Shown here: in pieces, positions 11,000-23,084 of the stretch
Layout: every line of letters begins with the position of its first letter
Numbering within the stretch: position 1 is the first letter of the stretch
DNA from: Calliopsis andreniformis
Taxonomy: Eukaryota > Arthropoda > Insecta > Hymenoptera > Andrenidae
Assembly (NCBI RefSeq): GCF_051401765.1
Contig: NC_135066.1
Location: 18,889,001-18,953,000, forward strand
Reading direction: 5' to 3'
DNA length: 64,000 nucleotides
The notes under the pieces: model-generated
Database searches by the model: none
Seen by the model: the letters and a program-made list of their open reading frames with translations, nothing else
What the model was told of the DNA's origin: nothing
Made by a program: the position numbers and the translations under genes

Positions 11000-13030
11000 T
11001 AGATCCAGATATGCCAGGGCAGCGACATTGCCGACAAAATCAGGTAGAAGCTGAGGTTTACACCCTGTCAGTTTTCAGTTTTCGTCGTCATATCAGAAAG
11101 ATTTGAGCTGGAAAAGAGTTCATTTCACAAAAAAAGGTTCAATGCAGTATGGTCTGATCATGATTTAATAAGATTTTGCTGATACTTATTATTACGAGCG
11201 TTACAAACTATAGCAAAAATCGACAATTCACAGCTGCCAAATTTAAGCATTTTTACGTAATTTAGAATATTTTGAACGAAATCATGACCAGACCGCGCTG
11301 CACTAAACTTTTTCTTTTGAATGTAAAGTTTCCCAGTTGAAAATCGTCTCATATAACGATGAAAAGTCGATTCCCGTAAACCCATGCCTCAGTATTGCTT
11401 TTTGCTGAGTTATCGATAAAACAGAGTAGAATACACGACAAATTTAATTGGACTTGTGTGAATCAGACGACGCCTAATTAGAAAGGGTAGCAATGTGGAA
11501 TTGGATACTGTAATACCTAAATTGGCGACGTGAGTTATGAAAATTTCCTCCTCCATCATACACATTACCGAACCAGCTACGTGTAGCTGAGTTCAGTGTT
11601 TCGGACAACTTCAGACAGTTTCAGAAAGTCAAGAGGGAAGGCGAATGTAAAATGAAGCTTACTCCCTCGCTTCTGAAACTCAAACGTTGACCAAGTCGTG
11701 GGCAAGCAGCACGAGTCACGCGCGAGCTTTTCGATTGTACAAATATTTTCTCTTTCCAACTTACAATTAGAAGGGGACTCTTCAGTACGATCCTTAAAGA
11801 GTTGCATAAAATTTTGAGAGATGAATCTAAAAATTAAACGATGACATTTTGTGAAATATTTCGTGTTTGTGCGTATTTCCTAGTAATAAAACATATCTGT
11901 ACGTAGCTGTAGCAGGACGCGTGGTTACAACCGAGAGGGTATACATAAAATAATAACATTAGCACCACTTATTTTTCCATGTATGTGTGTTTGAAGCCCA
12001 GTGATACTCAAAAACACACATATCGGATAAATTTTCACATTCAATTTTTCTGAAAACTAAAAATCTTTTTAAAAAGTTATGTTCTTTACCCTCAGTATTT
12101 TTGTATATAGAATCACCCGTTTCCCAGTCGCACAATACGCCCAGCTATATTCTATAATAGCAAGAAGTTAACACTATCGTTAAAATAAGCGATTGGGTAG
12201 ATTTGCAAATAATATTTTCATTGTAAGTCATACGTTCCAGGTTTGAGAGACAGGATGGTAAAAACATTTTCTTTTTCTTTAAAGTATTTAAATTGCGTAT
12301 AACAATATGTTACAAACATTGTGACTTTTTTATACAAATTTTCATTCATGAATGCATATTTAACACATTTTATCGAGGAATTTTCACTGCCTAGACGCAG
12401 CGTCGAAACACGCACAACGTAATGTTTTCGTGTGTATGTGATCTAGTGCATTTACTTTTTCATGTGTTATATGTGGTTGGGCGCATTGAGTACGCAGCGT
12501 TTGGTCACAACGGCAGACGCGTTATTTTAATTCTCTGTAAACTCTAGATACGTATGTACATGTACTTACTTTAGAGAAAAATTCAAATATATTTTTAAAT
12601 ATGTCTTTATTAATGAAATTTTATACAAAACAACTGCAGTATGTGTGCTATAATGAGATATGCAGTCTATATATTTTAAAAGGACAAGAAAGTCCGTACT
12701 GGGTGTATCGAACGTAGAATTTACCACTTAAAAAGAAATCATCATCTGCAGCTAACCAACAGCCTTCATTAAAAATCCTATTGTTAATATCCAAAGAGAT
12801 GTATCTAGACTTGTTTTAATTGTTCATAAAAAAAGACACATCCCTACAAATTTCATAAAAATCTCTGGGGGTCTCACCAGGTGGTCATTTGTAAGATAGG
12901 GTATAAAAAATATGTACGTATCCATTATTTCACCAGAAATTCCGTACGTACAACGGTGTAATTGAACAGAATAGTATTAGTAACAACTACCGAATCGGTA
13001 GAAATCGGATGAAAGTTTGTTAAGTTATTG
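11000..13030. repeat. large dispersed repeat, copy 1 (partner 49660-51610)
   Basis: About 2 kb that can be aligned by eye with 49660-51610 in the same direction. Shared landmarks in the same order are the foldback core near 11050-11395, taatacgagcgtta-type words, the segment tttcggacaacttc at 11598, the cattttcgtgtg/catttactttttcatgtg segment near 12425, and aatctctgggg near 12860. Shorter pieces recur at 13310-13640, 23085-23370, 55250-55500, 57303-57480 and 57590-57990. No protein is recognised in it, so the class is unknown. Confidence 0.65.
11051..11395. repeat. foldback core inside the large repeat
   Basis: Two arms of about 115-128 bp (11051-11165 and 11268-11395) are reverse complements of each other with scattered mismatches. 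They share tggtctgatcatgattt on one side and the complement of ggtctggtcatgatttcg on the other. The same structure is kept at about 49740-50050, and one arm at about 57795-57900. A 75-codon minus-strand frame (11158-11385) spans one arm; I do not regard it as a proven gene. Confidence 0.6.
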
Positions 13031-13309
13031 TTAGGTTTTAATACCTAGAGTGTGAATTATGTAGCTATATTATTATCGGGATAAATGTGAAATAAATGTC
13101 TTTGCAAATACTTAATCCAAATATTTTTAATTTTATCTGTATTTAATTTTGCATTAAAATAAAACGATACATTTATTTCTTATAATGGGACTCTAAACAT
13201 TTGTGACGTATCGGGTCTGTTGACAACTAGATCTATCACTGCCGCCTTTTAACAAATCGAAAAAAGAAAATATTTGAGCCATTGAAAAAATCGTACCCGA
13301 CTTCTGTCA

Positions 13310-13640
13310 CTTGCCGGCAACTTGAACACTTGAATCTCAGTGCTTCAACACCGAGAGAGTAAGAATCACATTTATCTTCTCTTTCGATTTTTCACAGGTT
13401 GCAGGTCTTCGAAGCGCCGAGCTCACGTACTCGTGGCTCGTATGGTAGCATGTGTAGTAGAAGGGGAAATTTTGTATGTCGCGTTTCCAATTTCGGATTA
13501 CGGATAAACATCCGGATTACACTCCATCTTGCCATTATTAGACGGCCACGTGTCTGTAGATAATACTATTCCTACAACGATAACTGTAACAGTAGATACC
13601 GACCTGTCAATCTCGGAAAGTCACATAACTACCGTACTTC
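13310..13640. repeat. dispersed repeat fragment (partner 23085-23370)
   Basis: This segment and 23085-23370 align in the same direction. Shared words are tgtagataatac / tatagatgatac, aacgataactgtaacag / aacgacaactgtaacag, and agataccgacct / agataccgatct. It includes, in reverse orientation, the gagctcacgtac segment of the large repeat family. It ends about 270 bases before a trehalase exon. Confidence 0.6.
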
Positions 13641-13907
13641 CTTAAGCTAAATTTATAATGGCAGGGATATTATTAAAAACGTAAACAATAGAATATAATA
13701 AACAATATTGGTTTATTCTTTGCAATTTTCAAAATATAGCGAATATAATAATGAATTTACAACAAGAAGGTACTGTATTACATAAATTTCGTATAAAATA
13801 AAACTTATTTTTTGTACAATAAGAATCAGATTCGTTTATGCATCAGGTAACAATCAGTAAACAAAATAAATGATCGAAAATTCTAATGTACGCTTTTTGA
13901 TTTACAG

Positions 13908-14024
13908 TAAAATCTATTGCGATGGGCTGTTACTGGAGACCATACAAAGGTTGCGTGTCTTCCATGACAGCAAGACGTTTGTTGATCTTAGTCAATTACA
14001 CGATCCTGAAATCACTCTTAATAA
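13908..14024 (+). CDS. Treh: trehalase, N-terminal exon (K-I-Y-C motif)
   Basis: First recognised coding exon of a trehalase, the GH37 enzyme that splits trehalose, the insect blood sugar, into two glucose molecules. It encodes K-I-Y-C-D-G-L-L-L-E-T-I-Q, then H-D-S-K-T-F-V-D, the conserved start of the mature enzyme in insects, where D-S-K-T-F-V-D is nearly invariant. The acceptor is tttgatttacag and the donor gtaagt. The exon starts with one base that finishes a codon begun upstream and ends with two bases (aa), completed to AAT (Asn) by the next exon at 26871. A signal peptide should precede it; no exon with the right phase and a hydrophobic leader was found upstream. The family assignment is firm because the later exons join in frame. 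Confidence 0.88.
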
Positions 14025-15414
14025 GTAAGTATCAATTAATTATGTATTTACAAATGTAGGACCGAAAACTAAGAATGTCAAAGTACGACATGCTTTTTGA
14101 AGAATATGAAGAAATAGAAAAATGTAATAATTAATTTAATCAAAATGGTTTTTACATTAAATGCCATAATGAAAGTATGAGAAATCATGTACAATATTAC
14201 CTCGATACAATTGCATCTCTACATGTATTCATCAAATGAAATTATTCAGAATAAATAAGTACTACTTGCACTGTTACTCGCACCTTTGACAAGACTAAAG
14301 TGAGCCACAAACACCTAGGTTGACTTCGAAAAGCTATTTGTATTATATCTTCGATAAGCCTACGACCCGTAAGCCTATAACGGAGAAGCATTGTATAATG
14401 TAGAAAGAGTATCACACAATATTTTAAAGCAAATTTAATGTCTGAATTTTGTTTAAATATTATTTATCCAAGTAACTTGTACCTATGAGGTAAGATGACT
14501 GCGATAAGATGGTGTACCGGTCATCTTATGATGTCATGATACATTTGCTTCATAATTTGTGTATTCTACAGTTATCTACGTAAATGTCACGAAATCACAT
14601 TAATAATTAAAATACAGCAAACAAATTTGGTCACAAGATACTTTATTAACTGTATTACATGACATAAAATACATTAATGTTTCACTAAAGTATAATATTC
14701 CCTAAAGTATAAAGTAATATATAAACTACCCTCTATCCTGTAGGAAATATCGCCAGGATTATATTCATTAAATCAATACAACCATCTTACCCCAGTATGC
14801 GAACTATCTTATCCAGTAGTCGGGTAAGATGACGACGTTACTCGCAAACTAATTTTTTATTTTAACCTAAACATAAGAGTAAAATTATTTTTTGTATACA
14901 TATTTTTGTTCCTAACATCTGTAAGATTGTGTCACTAAAATAGTTTTTTTTGCATAAGAAATGTATAATAAAAACTACACCTATTTTCGCTTAGTATGGT
15001 CATCTCATTGCAACTTCCCTTCGATAGAATTTTGTGCACTCCATTCTTTTCTGGAACTATTCTATCACTTTACCTAGTTCTCACTTTTGAAAAAGCTAGT
15101 TTAAGTTGTTATGTGGTGTATAAATTAATCTACGAAAAGAATTTCTTAAATTCTCGAGTTTGTATCGAGACACTAGGTACTACAATCATAAATATTGTTA
15201 TTCATCTAAGAAAAAGAACCGTAAAGACGTTATTACTCATGAGACAATGTTATATTCCTTCTTTCTGGTTTTCATTCGGCATGCAGGGTATTAGTTAATC
15301 TAATTAGTTGAATGAGGTAAAACCAGCTACAATTTACGTTACTTTACTTTATTTAATCAACCTATTCATTGCAAAAATAAATCACCTAAACTTGAAAGGA
15401 AACCATAATAGTTC

Positions 15415-16571
15415 ATGATATCAAGACACAGCACATGACCTTTTACAAGAAGTGGTTAACAAATTTTGTCGAACATAGAGAACCTACAATAAATGTAATT
15501 GGCGATGCCACAGAAATAGAAGGAATTGGTATTGGAGACATTGAACTTGAGGCCTTTGATGGTGAAAATTGGAACGAAATAGTATTGAAAAAAGTACTAT
15601 ATGTACCAAAGATAACCTTTAATCTTTCTTTCGTGACACAAATGTCGGATAAAGGATACATACAGAGTGCAGATGCATAGAAATCGATGTTTAAAACACC
15701 AGATAAAAAAATAGCTATAGCCAAGCGTGAAGGGGAGTTACATAAAATGATGTTTTGTTGGGATAAAACCGATAAATGCCTGTTGACTACCACTATCAAA
15801 AACTGGCATGAGAGATTAATCCATCAAAATGTCAAGTACGTCAAAAATATCCTGAACAAAAATTGTATAAGTTACGTTGATGATTGGAATGACTATGTAT
15901 GTGAGGGATGCGTGTATGAAAAACAACATCGCATTTCTCATTCCATAAACACAAAAACTGCGGAAGAACCATTGGATCTAATTTATGTCGATTTATGTGA
16001 AATGAACATTTTATCTTTAGGAGGAGCAAAGTAGCTTTTACTGTTCAAAGATGATTTCTCACATTTTCGCACTGTCTATTTATTAAAAAGAAAGTATGAG
16101 GCTGCTACTAAACTAGACGTATTTATGAAGATGATTGGAAATCTAACACTAAGTGCACATTCATCACAACAAAATGGTCGAGTAGAGAGAGAGATGCGAA
16201 CAGCCGTTGAGGCAGCACGATCGGTCATGCATGCAAGAAACTTAAATGAAAACTTGTTGACTAAAGCAGTAAATTATGCAGTCTTCACACTAAATCAAAC
16301 GGGAATTAGCTCCTTGAAAGGTAAAAGCCCCGTTGAATTGTGGTTTGGACGTGAAGTAAATATAAACAAATTGAGAAGTTCTGGATGTGGTTATTATGTA
16401 TTAATCCCAGACCACAGACGAGTTAAAATTGAAAGGAAATCCAAGAAAGGGTTTCTTGTTGGATATGATGTGGACTCTTCGTGCTATAGGATTTATTTGT
16501 TAGATGAAGATGACGTCATTAGTTGTGATAATGTAATCTTCAATAAAAAATTGAATGTTGGAAGAGACTAG
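15415..16571 (+). pseudogene. Copia protease tail and integrase, with core deletion
   Basis: Three consecutive open segments interrupted by single stops. The first (15435-15680) is the protease C-terminal region and linker, with I-E-G-I-G-I-G-D-I-E-L and V-L-Y-V-P-K. The second (15687-16034) has the zinc-binding start of integrase: W-H-E-R-L-I-H, then C-E-G-C (an HH-CC finger), and Y-V-D-L-C-E-M with the first core Asp. After a stop at 16032, L-L-F-K-D-D-F-S-H-F-R-T-V continues to V-F-M-K-M-I-G-N. There the text jumps straight to S-S-Q-Q-N-G-R-V-E-R-E-M. The stretch in between, which in the family carries the second catalytic Asp (D-N-G-T), is gone: roughly 40 residues deleted in frame. The catalytic Glu is still present. 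Confidence 0.75.
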
Positions 16572-18234
16572 ACAGATATTGAAATTCTAATAACAGAGAA
16601 TCCGAATAAAAATTTGGGAAACTATTTCGGAAGTTCTGAATCTGAAAGTTTGAATTACAGAAGTTTGAGCGACAATCAATCGACTGGTAGTTCTGATCAA
16701 GATATTTCGGAAGACTCAAATGCATCATCCGACACGAAAAACAGAAGCCAGGCTGTACGTTTAAATCTACGTAATCGCAAAAGCTTAAGAATGTCAACCA
16801 GATTTGTCGATTACAAAATGAGTCGCACTCAAACATAAAAGAATGCTAATATAGCTATAATAGGAAAAATGCAAAATATTTCAGTTTCTGAAGCACTGAA
16901 AACTCAAATGGCATATCTGACGAATTTGAATCTTTTATTAAATTGAAAACGTGGGACCTGGTGAAATTGCCAGAACATGCAAAACATTTAACTTGTCACT
17001 GGATATTGCGTGAAAAGGAAGATGGTCGACTGAAAGATAGGCTAGTTGCCAGAGGTTTTGAACAAGAAGAGGAAATTGATTACTCGGAAACCTTTAGTCC
17101 AGTTGCTTGTAGCGCATCAAATCGATTGATTATCAGTCATGCAGCATCAAGTGAAATGAAACTGGTCCCATTCAATATAAAGGCGGCCTTTTTGTATGGC
17201 GAACTGAAGAAGTAAATATATACGCAACAACCGGAAGGTTTTAACGATGAGACTAATCGTGTCTGTAGATTAAGGAAAAATTTGTATGGTCTGAAACAAG
17301 CTCCAAGGAACTGGAATGAGAAATTTTCAAATTTTTTGAAAGTATTAAAGTTCGAAAATGCCGATGACAATCCCTGTATCTATTACAATCAAAATAGAAG
17401 CATCATAATTGTTCTGTTCGTTGATGATGGATTTGTTGCTGGACAAACTAGCTCAAAAATTTGAAATTAAATTTGACAGAAATCTGCTAAATCAGATGTC
17501 ATATCTTGGCATGAAAATTAAAACTAGTTCTAATGGAATCTTTGTTAGTCAGTTCAAATATACGGAAAAGATTTCTTCGCGATTCAAGTTTGGTGAATCA
17601 AACTTCACATTAACGCACATGGAACGTGAAATGATTACAAACGAGGAAAGTTATGTAAATGACAGATCACTAAGTAAATCAAAACGTATCGAGAAGCAAT
17701 AAGAAACCTTTTGTATCTGTCCACGATATCACGTCCAGATATCTGCTTTGCGGTAAACTACTTAAGCAGATTTAATGATAAGCCTATGAAAAGCCATTGG
17801 CAAATGGCTCGAACTGTGTAGTCTTAATTATAAGAGGAGGTCCTGTAGTATAGTATACTTAAAAACAGCGTCTTGTAGCTACATCCCCTGCTGCAGCAGA
17901 GTATCGAGCTGTTGCTGCGGCTGCTGTTGATGACATGTGTTGGATTCGACGTTTTGGAAAAGAACTGAAAATTTTTGATTTGAAACAACCAATTACATTA
18001 TGCGTGGATAATGAATCGGCTATTCACATGTTACTAAATACGCACGAAGGAAAGATCACAAAAGAGAAGAAACACATAGATATCCTGAGGAAGTTCATTC
18101 AAGAACATATAAACAGAACTATAAAATTAAAACTTGTCATGAGTTCAAATCAATTGGCTGATTTACTGACTAAACCACTGACTCAAAAAATATTTGAGGA
18201 ATTACGCTCTGAAATAATTAACGAGGAGTGTTAA
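16572..18234 (+). pseudogene. Copia reverse transcriptase and RNase H, broken
   Basis: A Ser-rich linker (16614-16838) precedes the RT. The RT begins with T-W-D-L-V-K-L-P and L-V-A-R-G-F-E-Q-E, includes F-N-I-K-A-A-F-L-Y-G (family: D-V-x-x-A-F-L-x-G, so the first Asp is Asn), a stop near 17213, L-Y-G-L-K-Q-A-P-R-N-W, and the active-site box L-F-V-D-D-G. After a frameshift near 17460 it reads Y-L-G-M-K-I. Past 17700 the frame changes again through I-S-R-P-D-I-C-F-A-V-N-Y-L. RNase H ends the polyprotein with A-A-A-E-Y-R-A-V, C-V-D-N-E-S-A-I and L-A-D-L-L-T-K-P-L to the stop at 18232. Motifs are typical of Copia; stops, shifts and the lost Asp make it inactive. Confidence 0.8.
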
Positions 18235-21200
18235 AAATTAATTATTTTCTTTTGTTGATTTGTTTTTTCTTTAAATCTATTCCTTTCTATCTAGCTTAAT
18301 CAGCTAACATTAAATTTAATTCTGATTTGAGTTGCCGCGCTTAGAGTATTACTTCTCTTCTTATTTATATACAAATATTCAAATTATTAAAACATTATTC
18401 ATATTGCAAATATAACTGAGCAGAACTTATTTCTCTCCATCATTCCGTGGATCAGAAATTCATCAAGAAATAGTACGAAAACATTTCAGATAAGAGAACA
18501 AGTAAATAAAATTAAGGTTAATACGACAACGGAGAAAGATTTAATCATTAAACCTTTAAGGATTGATTTTGACATTATTGAATAGTGTTTTTATTTATCT
18601 ACCATCCAAAAGTATACATTTTTCCTGTTATTTGTTATCAATTAATATACGTGTACAATAATTAAAAAAGCAGTGTGTTTAACTTTCAAGATATCTATTA
18701 CTATTAATAAATTTATTAATTTAACGAAAATATGTCGGAAGCTCTTAGTGTTCTTCTTAAAACATACTCGATTCAATTACTAACGTACTAATTATTAACA
18801 ACTAATCAAATACTGCCATTTCATTTACTGCCATTATTTAGTGTAAGGCTTCGTTCAAATGATCAACTACAACTTCCACCAATCACTATCACCCAAATAC
18901 TAAATAAAAAAATTCAATCAATCGTTGAATTATGATTGTTAATATTTTCTATGATACCTATATTATTTAGAGAATTATATTCTATTACATCAGTTATTTA
19001 AATGTTAAAATTATGACTTCTTACTCAGTAGTTTGTTTTCTTTTTCACTAATATGGAGATCAGAGTTTTTATTCTCCTAATCAACTTCAGATTTTTGATA
19101 ATCCTAAAGAAATGAAATACTGCTTTCTATATTCCATAAATTACACTTCTCATAGTATACTGATATTCTTCCTATTTGACTTTATAATACTTATTCGTTA
19201 CTTTAAGTAAAACAGTATAGAATGACAAATTCTTCTTCGACAAATGTCGGTAGTTTGGTACTTTACGCCATGCATGTATAATCAATAAGGGCACAACACT
19301 ACTGTTTTAGGTTTGTTACATATCAATTAAAGCGAGTAACATTTTACAATAACCTTAGCGTAAAAGAATAGTAGATCTTTGTTTTTTATTTACATTGTTT
19401 AATGGATATGTCAATTGCTCATCTCTTTTGAACGATATATCGCTTCATATGAACTATTCAAAAAGCGGAAAAAAAGAGCACTTATTTATTACTTAAAAAT
19501 TAAAACCAAATACAGAACACGTGATCCTGTTAATTATATTGTTGTTGCTTCTAATCAGTATGTGGGTAACATGTATTTCTTTCACGATTCTATGTTAATG
19601 ATTAGGAATCACGTGGACAAAACATCTCTTACTTAGAACCACGTAATTATAAATGATTCTAATTTAAGTCTCGTCCTTTAGTAGCACATTAGGTTTGTGT
19701 AATAAATTCGGTTTAGTTCGTGGTACGGGTCACTTTGTAATACTTTTTCATTCGTCTCCAAAACGGAAACCATGCGTCCAGTTTATTTAAGAAAAAGAGG
19801 AACGGATACATAGTATTAAGGATCTAGATTATGTAATTAAAAGAATAATCGTTAGAAATAATGCGGTGAAATGGGAAAGTGTTTTGGTTCCAGAAAAGCA
19901 TTTCTTTGTGTCATTTTTCGTACTAATTTTATAGAATTACGTGTTTACGTATTATGTATGATTCGAAGATAACTAAACTGTTGAAAATGAAAATAAATGA
20001 TCTAAAATTGATACTTTATTAGGATTTGATCATAAGATTATCATACGAAATAATAGCAATGTTATTTTTGCTTAAGAAAGGTAAGTAAATTTTTTAACGT
20101 AAAAAAATTGGTTACGTGGATTCTGCAAGAAAAGTTATTATTAAAATGTAGAAGAATAAAATGAAACACAATGGATCCAATGTTACTTTTGTCGTGTTTG
20201 GTATCAAGTCGCACGGTAATACCACGACACCAAGCAAGTATACAGCAGTGATCATTAGAATTACACCATCTTGAAAGTGTCATCGCTCTTAAAATTGCAC
20301 CATCTTAAAGGTGTCACCCTTTTTAATTTAACTGCCACGAAAGAAGTAGTTACCCAGTTAAACTTCATCTTGGGGAACCATCAATTTTTGACTTCTTTTT
20401 ATAGCTATCGATAGTATTTAACAAGTAGAATACAAAGATATCAATTTTAACTCTAAGAATACGTAATATTACTTAAAATTTTGTTATTTATAACAATTTA
20501 GAGGTATTTATTTCTCACGATTATAATTATTTTCATATTCAACAGATCTTACTTTTAGCTAGTGTTGTAATTCTATTGACCATTAAAGTACATAAAAATA
20601 TGTATAAGGTTACTTATTTTACTTCAAAATCGGTACAGACATTCTGAAAAATAAAACTGCAGCACACGTTAAAGATATTATTTGTTGGATACGAAAATAC
20701 TTGTACTGTTATCAAAATTTAAAGTAAAGAAAAGGGATATCCTTCCTTAATAACCAATAACGCAGATGATTACTTCCCGTTTGACACTTAAATTAAATGC
20801 GGTGGCACTTGTGGTGCAATACAAACAACCAACATAGTATGCTTACTATCGGACCGCTTCACATGCTCCGACGGAATAAAGGAGTCCTCCGTACATACTA
20901 TTAACAAGAAAAAAATAATGCTAAAAGTTATACTTTACAAAATAGCATCATGAGATTTCAGCAACAGATGCACCGATTTTGATGAGACTAGGCTTATATC
21001 GAAAGATCGTACCCACATTATATTGCGATAATACCATTAAATTTTAGATCTGAGCTATGGATCTAATGATATACTGTACTGTCCCGTAAAACGATCAAGT
21101 TCCAGTCCTCGGAAAAGGCTCGTGACTATCCCCGCCACTCAGTGGAGGTCCTCTTGTCGAGCGGCCGAGAGGGTCCTTACAGCGACGAGCCATACATTTT

Positions 21201-21826
21201 TCTGTGTGCTACCAAAGTATCGTATACCAGAAAAAAGACAGGATTTGCCATAAAAATGCCAGGGAAAAGATATTTGTTCTAATTTTGGCCTTGAAGTTCC
21301 TCTACATAGATGCAGCGTGCATGGAGATATACATTTACAAGTCATTCTCCAATTTAACTCTTAGCCATGCACCTTTTGTTCAGTCTAAAACATTAATTAT
21401 AGTTACAAATAGTAATTATTTTAATGTTAAGGATAATATATATATACATATGTACAACGTTTATATAGTTACTTATACGTAACATATACGAGGTATAACA
21501 GATGATACAGCCTTCGATTTTTTAAAGGATAATAAGAAATCCAAATTGAAGCGTAAAATGTACTATAACGCAGTTCCCAGTTTGTCTTAATTTTGCAATA
21601 GAAAAATTCTCTATTAAAAAATAGAGAAAGACCTTTTCAAGATGAAACAATTCCTAATGTTTTAACTCAAAAATCAGATAACGAAATTGCACGTGAAATC
21701 AAAACACGGGAAATGGCCTTAAAGTATGCGATCTTATGGTTTTAAATTCAAGAAACCTGTAGCAAAATCCCATCGGCTTTCACGCCCAAGAAAGACCGAG
21801 GATGTAAGCCATACTCTAAGTAACAG

Positions 21827-21871
21827 GTTAGATCGCTAAATGTCTTGGGAAAACACATTTGGCGATCTAAC
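21827..21871. repeat. short hairpin
   Basis: gttagatcgctaaatgt (21827-21843) pairs with acatttggcgatctaac (21855-21871) with one mismatch, leaving an 11-base loop. It lies in non-coding intron sequence; a tiny transposon remnant is likely and no function is claimed. Confidence 0.55.
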
Positions 21872-22302
21872 AATTAAATGATAAGTGTAAGTCGAATGTG
21901 TTCTCCTGTCGCACATGACTCTGGCAGCACCGAACGAAAATTATGGCTCGTCTCTATTCCTCGCTTTGCTGTGCCGAGGATGAAAGGCAAAAAAATAGTA
22001 TACCAGTCCCGTAAAAGAGCTCCACATCGGGACTGTCCACGGCTCTTTTACGAGACACTACTGTACTTGGCATTCTGATTACTACCGTGCCGCTTCATCA
22101 AAAGTTATCCGTCTTTGAAAATGCGTACCGCGTATTTTAACGCTATATTGGCTTTGCTCGGTGTCATACGAGACTCAGTCGTTAAAGAAGCTTATGTCTT
22201 TACCGTTCATAATCCGCCATTTTAACGAGACAGATTAAGATATAAATTATATTCATAATTTTCTTTATTACCTAAAAGCATAATGTCATTTAATTGCATC
22301 CA

Positions 22303-22506
22303 TTAATTAATTGCATCCATTAGTTGACATTTAGTCAATGTTACTTTTTCAACAACAACGACGTCATAATCTTCTCTATTTTCCACAACAATCATTCGGT
22401 AGTCTTTCGGTACTATATCCACTATACTCAGTGCAAAGTACCTTTCCACTTTGCTACCGCGGTTATATTTTCGTCTGCAAAATTTTCCTTCATCCATCTT
22501 TAACAA
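22303..22506 (-). pseudogene. Merlin/ISXO2-like transposase fragment
   Basis: A 67-codon minus-strand frame starts M-L-K-M-D-E-G-K-F-C-R-R-K-Y-N-R-G. This resembles the first catalytic motif of ISXO2-like (IS1595/Merlin) DDE transposases, where the family has I-D-E-S-K-F-x-x-R-K-Y-N-R-G, the Asp being the first catalytic residue. The following strand pattern, ending V-V-V-E-N-R-E-D-Y-D-V-V-V-V, would correspond to the family's V-x-D-R-S-x-x-T-L region. The rest of the catalytic core was not found on either side, so this is a small relic. The call rests on one strong motif, hence moderate confidence. Confidence 0.5.
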
Positions 22507-22727
22507 AAGTTAATCATAAAACGTAATAATTATTAAGAATGTGATTCACATAATCGACTTCGATATTTTTTAAAAATGTTGTGGAAACCAACATTTTCAG
22601 CAACATTTTTCCGTTTTTCCAATCATCAAAATTATAATTTCTTCTTTACGATTCATAAGTTTAAGAGTATAAGTTTAAGAGTAGGTTGTGCTCTTATACC
22701 TTAGACTACATACACTACATACTTGAC

Positions 22728-22860
22728 ACAGCATGTATGTATATAGTGCGTGTATAGAAAATATACGAGCTCGGCTAAGCAAAGATAACTCCCCAAATGT
22801 GACGTCACACTGGGCAAAAAATAATCATTTAAAATGGCTCACATGGTATCAGACGCTGAA
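22728..22860. repeat. repeat shared with 35344-35475
   Basis: Both places carry, in the same order, a gtgcgtgtatag / atgcgtgtatag word, gcaaagataac, a gtgacgtcacac / gtgacttcacat word, a caatcatt / aatcattt word and aaaatggctcacatgg / aaaatggttgacacga. Estimated identity is about 75%. In the copy here the sequence runs into a 65-codon frame (22834-23031). Confidence 0.5.
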
Positions 22861-23031
22861 ACGCTACTAAACGCTATCGAACCTCGTAATCCACGTGAAG
22901 TTACGTGCAGTTTGTGTGAATGTAGTTTTGAAATAATTATTAATAATGATGGGAACTTGTTGTTTGAAAGGTTGCAAAGAAAAGCAAAAGACTGGTGCGA
23001 ACATATGCATATTTCATATTTAATCAATTGA
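22834..23031 (+). CDS. small unknown open frame with Cys/His cluster
   Basis: The 65 codons start M-A-H-M-V-S-D-A-E and include V-T-C-S-L-C-E-C-S-F and, 25 residues later, D-W-C-E-H-M-H. The C-x2-C plus C-x-x-H-x-H spacing could suggest a decayed zinc-binding fold such as those at the N-termini of transposases, but I do not recognise a family. It starts inside a repeat shared with 35.4 kb, whose copy has no equivalent frame. It is most likely a transposon piece or a chance frame. Confidence 0.2.
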   Translation: MAHMVSDAETLLNAIEPRNPREVTCSLCECSFEIIINNDGNLLFERLQRKAKDWCEHMHISYLIN

Positions 23032-23084
23032 ATACGTTTTCTAAAAGTTAAACATTTTTACATTCTTATTAATATCAAAACCCA

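Larger units (their letters stand above)
15415..18240 (+). mobile_element. Ty1/Copia retrotransposon, 5'-truncated and broken
   Basis: The order integrase, then reverse transcriptase, then RNase H marks the Ty1/Copia superfamily (Gypsy elements have integrase last). Gag is missing and no 5' LTR is seen upstream of 15415. The last codons run through gaggag into TGTTAAAAATT at 18229, which looks like a polypurine tract followed by the start of a 3' LTR, but no matching upstream copy allows this to be proved. The insertion is in the same direction as the host gene. Confidence 0.75.

Noticed and set aside
12422..12547. Hydrophobic frame starting M-F-S-C-V-C as a leader candidate for trehalase
   Set aside because: It lies in the dispersed repeat and its counterpart at about 50930 does not keep the frame; it also has no donor in the right phase.
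14996..15298. 100-codon open frame just after the first trehalase exon
   Set aside because: No recognisable motif, no splice borders that fit trehalase, and ordinary AT-rich codon use.
18229..18480. 3' LTR of the Copia element
   Set aside because: The TG start after a purine tract fits, but no second copy exists in the window, so its end cannot be set and it is not listed as a separate feature.
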